Assembly (NCBI RefSeq): GCF_900454835.1
Contig: NZ_UGTM01000002.1
Coordinates: 1,054,001-1,118,000, forward strand
Direction of reading: 5' to 3'
Length of the DNA: 64,000 nucleotides
DNA from: Prevotella denticola
Lineage (GTDB): Bacteria; Bacteroidota; Bacteroidia; Bacteroidales; Bacteroidaceae
Part shown: positions 63,118-64,000 of the stretch, piece by piece
How positions within the stretch are numbered: position 1 is the first letter of the stretch
How the letters are laid out: each line of letters begins with the position of its first letter
The notes under the pieces: generated by a model
The model's database searches: none
Seen by the model: only the letters and a program-made list of their open reading frames with translations
What the model was told of the DNA's origin: nothing
Translations under genes and position numbers: made by a program

Positions 63118-64000
63118 TTAGTGTCTCCACTTGGGTCTGAAACTCTGTAACCGGCTATCCTCTTCTTTATCTTGGACAGGGTTGTTTTCATTTTTTATTT
63201 TGGCAGAATAATTATTGTTGGGTAAATTCTCTTCTTGCTCCTTTTCTTCCGTTTCATCTTTTTCCTCATCAGGTGGAGCAAGTGTAAGTGCAATCTTTCT
63301 GTCCAGCTCCGCAGCTTCACTTTTAAGTGAGCGAAGCTCGTCCTCTTTTTTCCACGAGCTGTTTGCAATAGTAATGTAAACATCCTTATTGGCTGTTACT
63401 TTCTCCATTTCCTTCTCGTGCGATTCTATCACCTTTGGAATACGCTCCAAGGCATTAACGAAGTTCTGACATGCGAGTTTCGGGTCTGTTGCCAACTTTC
63501 CATTATTGTAAGTGTAGTAGATAGACTCCTGCCCTTTCACAAAGAAGCGGTTCACCGAGCAGTCGAACAAGTCCTTGGAAGTGCTCTCTGTCTTGACCAT
63601 GATAGAGAAACCATAAATATCACCGATTTTGTTGTACTCGCCCTTGGTTCGTGCCTTCTCGTCTATCTCCTGCAAACGTGCGGCGATGATCTTGATGTCG
63701 GTGCAGTCCTCCACACCTTTGATTGTCAGTTTATTGACGGGCAGTCCTTCCTTGTCACGCTCCACACGCTTCTCAAAACACTCCAAATCCGCCTTGGCTT
63801 CCTTGATCTTATCCGAATGGAAGGACACGGAACTGTCAATCTCCGCCAACTTCCCCGTCGCGGCATCACGCTCACGGAGGAAATTCTTGCGCTCGGATTC
63901 CAAGGTGGTAATCTTCTTGTCCAGTCTTGCTTTCTCCAAAAGGTCGGTATTGCCAGAAAGCACCGCTACGTATTCGGAGAAGTTCATGCCGCTGTCCTCG
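63118..64000 (-). CDS. C-terminal part of a large element protein, probably an N6 DNA methylase/helicase
   Basis: The frame runs off the right edge without a start; 294 codons are visible. They are coiled-coil and charged (KKITTLESERKNFLRERDAATGKLAEI; EEKDETEEKEQEENL) with a conserved central block (GDIYGFSIMVKTESTSKDLFDCSVNRFFVKGQESIYYTYNNGKLATDPKLACQNFVNALERIP). This resembles the C-terminal end of the ~2000-residue methylase/helicase proteins carried by Bacteroidetes conjugative elements, as I recall them. It faces the AbiE genes. The catalytic domains are outside the window. Confidence 0.6.
   Translation of the reverse strand, partial: EDSGMNFSEYVAVLSGNTDLLEKARLDKKITTLESERKNFLRERDAATGKLAEIDSSVSFHSDKIKEAKADLECFEKRVERDKEGLPVNKLTIKGVEDCTDIKIIAARLQEIDEKARTKGEYNKIGDIYGFSIMVKTESTSKDLFDCSVNRFFVKGQESIYYTYNNGKLATDPKLACQNFVNALERIPKVIESHEKEMEKVTANKDVYITIANSSWKKEDELRSLKSEAAELDRKIALTLAPPDEEKDETEEKEQEENLPNNNYSAKIKNENNPVQDKEEDSRLQSFRPKWRH

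Overview
The window looks like a chromosome segment of a Prevotella-like member of the Bacteroidota. The evidence is the repeated promoter layout TTTG-(17-20 nt)-TAnnTTTG, a SusC/SusD pair with an ECF sigma factor and FecR-type anti-sigma factor, DUF3256 and HU/SPOR proteins, and two integrated elements with Bacteroidetes-type integrase, mobilization and primase/helicase genes. No rRNA, tRNA or CRISPR array was found. Positions 1-39,100 are GC-richer core sequence; about 39,200-64,000 is visibly more AT-rich accessory DNA.

Core, left to right. Housekeeping genes on the minus strand: rsmE (cut by the window edge), a DUF151 nuclease-like protein, a NupG-type nucleoside transporter, two small secreted proteins, an RlpA-like protein and NADP-type glutamate dehydrogenase, with one zinc-ribbon membrane protein on plus. 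Then come a 997-residue receiver-receiver-PEP-synthase-type ATP-grasp protein, a short mannose-1-phosphate guanylyltransferase, a phytase-like secreted protein and an FMN-binding/4Fe-4S membrane protein. A complete glycine cleavage set follows (gcvT, gcvH, gcvPA, gcvPB, lpd), then riboflavin synthase and a LytS/LytTR two-component pair. A small polysaccharide locus (GH2 beta-galactosidase, FecR, ECF sigma on minus; SusC and SusD on plus) is followed by FHA and HU/SPOR proteins, rfbC and a lipoprotein.

Accessory element 1 (about 39.77-57.60 kb) is an integrative mobilizable element. It has a tyrosine integrase, an AAA ATPase with a HEPN-like tail translationally coupled to a DUF1016 nuclease, a mobilization module (coiled-coil protein, relaxase, MobC-like protein, candidate oriT), a primase and helicase separated by TTGGTCGG iterons, and a DUF3853 protein. 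An eight-gene minus-strand defence operon follows: XRE regulator, C5 methyltransferase, restriction endonuclease, DUF262/DUF1524 nuclease, a NERD protein broken by one in-frame amber codon, a PD-(D/E)XK-like protein and two paralogous small proteins of unknown role. Element 2 starts near 57.9 kb and runs off the right edge. It has a 37-residue Cys-rich peptide, three HTH proteins, a fused primase-helicase, an AbiE-type toxin-antitoxin pair bracketed by two copies of the same palindrome, and the end of a large protein probably related to element-borne DNA methylases.

A recurring feature that the genes do not explain is a set of degenerate tandem repeats in the larger intergenic regions, with periods of 10 or about 22 bp. 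They occur at about 10.5, 16.0, 16.6, 16.7, 21.6, 24.9, 29.4 and 56.9 kb. All calls come from reading the sequence and from recalled family knowledge; no database search was run.
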